From assembly GCA_958428675.1 (NCBI GenBank), contig CAUAGV010000118.1, positions 1 through 5,734 on the forward strand: a DNA stretch of 5,734 bases, written 5' to 3'. Below, piece by piece: positions 4,543 to 5,734 of this stretch. Numbering within the stretch: position 1 is the first letter of the stretch; each line of letters begins with the position of its first letter. The translations under genes and the position numbers were made by a program. This DNA comes from an uncultured Collinsella sp. (GTDB taxonomy: Bacteria; Actinomycetota; Coriobacteriia; Coriobacteriales; Coriobacteriaceae). A model generated the notes under the pieces. That model was not told where the DNA came from and made no database searches. It worked only from the letters and a program-made list of their open reading frames with translations.

Positions 4543-5734
4543 ATGGCTACGTTCTTTCCCGGTGAGTCCCACACGTTTTCGGAGTATCTGCTGGTTCCTG
4601 GCTATTCGTCCTCGCAGTGCATCCCCAACAACGTCTCTCTTAAGACGCCGCTAACCCGCTTTAAGCGCGGTGAGAAGCCGGCAATCACCCTGAACATCCC
4701 CATGGTTTCCGCCATCATGCAGTCCGTCTCGGGCGTCGACATGGGTGTCGCGCTCGCTACCGAGGGTGGCCTGTCCTTCATTTACGGTTCTCAGACCCCC
4801 GAGTCCGAGGCCGCCATGGTCAAGGCCGTCAAGGATCACAAGGCCGGCTTTGTTCAGTCCGATTCCACGCTGACCCCCGACATGACCATGGAACAGGTCA
4901 TCGAGCTCAAGGAGAAGACCGGCCACTCCACCATGCCGGTCACCGACGACGGCACTCCCAAGGGCAAGCTCCTGGGCATCGTCACCAGCCGTGACTATCG
5001 CCCCAGCCGCGATGACCACCAGAAGAAGGTTTCCGAGTTCATGACCCCGCGTGAGCAGCTCATCGTGGGCGACAAGAACATCAGCCTCAAGGTTGCCAAC
5101 GACGTCATTTGGGACAACAAGCTCAACAGCGCCCTGCCGATCGTCGACGACAACGATCACCTTATGGGCATCGTCTTCCGCAAGGACTACGACAGCCACA
5201 AGACCAACCCCAACGAGCTGCTCGATAACGACAAGCGCTATATGGTCGGCGCCGGTATCAACACCCGCGACTATGCCGAGCGCGTGCCGCTGCTCATCGA
5301 GGCTGGCGCCGATGTCCTGTGCATCGACTCCTCCGAGGGCTTCAGTGAGTGGCAGAAGCGCACCATCGAGTGGATTCGCGCCAACTACGGCGAGGACGTC
5401 AAGGTCGGTGCCGGTAACGTCGTCGACGCCGAGGGCTTCCGCTTCTTGGCCGACTGCGGTGCCGACTTCATCAAGGTCGGTATCGGCGGCGGTTCCATCT
5501 GCATCACTCGCGAGACCAAGGGTATCGGTCGTGGCCAGGCCACCGCGCTGATCGACGTCTGCCGCGCCCGTGACGAGTACTACGAGGAGACCGGTGTTTA
5601 CGTGCCCGTGTGCTCCGACGGCGGTATCGTATACGACTACCACATGACGCTCGCCCTTGCTATGGGTGCCGACTTTATGATGCTGGGTCGCTACTTCGCC
5701 CGCTTCGATGAGAGCCCGACCGAGCGCGTCAACG
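4543..5734 (+). CDS. guaB: IMP dehydrogenase (3' end outside window)
   Basis: The first 397 residues of a protein usually near 500. IMPDH oxidises IMP to XMP with NAD+, the rate-limiting step of guanine nucleotide synthesis, in the cytoplasm as a tetramer. Landmarks in order: FSEYLLVPGYSS (12-23), MVSAIMQSVSG (54-64), GGLSFIYG (75-82); the CBS pair inserted at about 105-218 (MPVTDD, LLGIVTSRDYRP, FMTPRE, LPIVDD, LMGIVFRKDY); then the barrel resumes with VGAGINTRD (235-243), CIDSSEG (260-266), GAGNVVDAEGF (289-299), the catalytic loop GIGGGSICITR (313-323) with nucleophile C320 and T322, SDGGI (358-362) and MLGRYFARFDESP (380-392). The mobile flap lies beyond the edge. Signatures differ from the textbook form: MDTVTE reads MQSVSG, DTAHGH reads DSSEGF, and the motif after the loop is GRGQ rather than a PQ pair. 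It has strongly C-ending codons, consistent with high expression. Confidence 0.93.
   Translation, partial: MATFFPGESHTFSEYLLVPGYSSSQCIPNNVSLKTPLTRFKRGEKPAITLNIPMVSAIMQSVSGVDMGVALATEGGLSFIYGSQTPESEAAMVKAVKDHKAGFVQSDSTLTPDMTMEQVIELKEKTGHSTMPVTDDGTPKGKLLGIVTSRDYRPSRDDHQKKVSEFMTPREQLIVGDKNISLKVANDVIWDNKLNSALPIVDDNDHLMGIVFRKDYDSHKTNPNELLDNDKRYMVGAGINTRDYAERVPLLIEAGADVLCIDSSEGFSEWQKRTIEWIRANYGEDVKVGAGNVVDAEGFRFLADCGADFIKVGIGGGSICITRETKGIGRGQATALIDVCRARDEYYEETGVYVPVCSDGGIVYDYHMTLALAMGADFMMLGRYFARFDESPTERVN

Noticed and set aside
4651..5643. 330-codon open frame on the minus strand opposite guaB
   Set aside because: It is antisense to a certain gene. Its translation is Val/Leu/Asp/Gly-rich with no family motif, the expected result of reading strongly C-ending codons of guaB backwards.

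Overview
The window is high-GC DNA with compact gene packing. Gene content and protein style suggest an actinobacterium of the class Coriobacteriia, with a Collinsella-like gut bacterium as my best guess. That guess is a judgement from protein style, not the result of a search. It holds five protein genes that look intact within what is visible: one cut by the left edge, one cut by the right edge and one on the minus strand. A sixth may have lost its catalytic residue.

Left half (1-3779, plus strand): four tightly packed genes that read as one transcription unit. They are the C-terminal part of a CotH-family (spore-coat-H-like) kinase with a beta-sandwich tail, a VTC-domain polyphosphate polymerase-like protein that overlaps it by 14 bases, a DUF4956 multi-pass membrane protein 3 bases further on, and a shortened protein of the Cys/Met-metabolism PLP-dependent enzyme family 33 bases later. 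The CotH/VTC/DUF4956 trio is a recurring bacterial neighbourhood. It combines an atypical kinase fold, a polyphosphate-type active-site tunnel and a membrane protein, so a membrane-linked phosphate or polyphosphate surface system is a reasonable but unproven reading. The fourth gene is unusual: the position where the family keeps its PLP-binding lysine, 25 residues after the conserved aspartate, is an arginine, and the surrounding motif and N-terminal PLP-phosphate loop are gone.

Middle (3780-4001): no gene. This gap between convergent genes holds a roughly 155-bp imperfect palindrome (3797-3951). Its arms share one centre near 3874, and each end carries a T-run facing outward. It may be a dispersed palindromic repeat, a bidirectional terminator, or both.

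Right half: a small minus-strand winged-helix regulator (4002-4349) resembling only the DNA-binding domain of ModE, divergent from an IMP dehydrogenase gene (guaB, 4543 to the right edge). The 193-bp divergent region holds a plausible guaB promoter, followed at the expected transcription start by three alternating copies of TTGGGC/GCCCAA. GuaB carries the catalytic cysteine loop and two CBS domains but departs from textbook IMPDH at several signature positions. It makes XMP from IMP, the committed step to guanine nucleotides.
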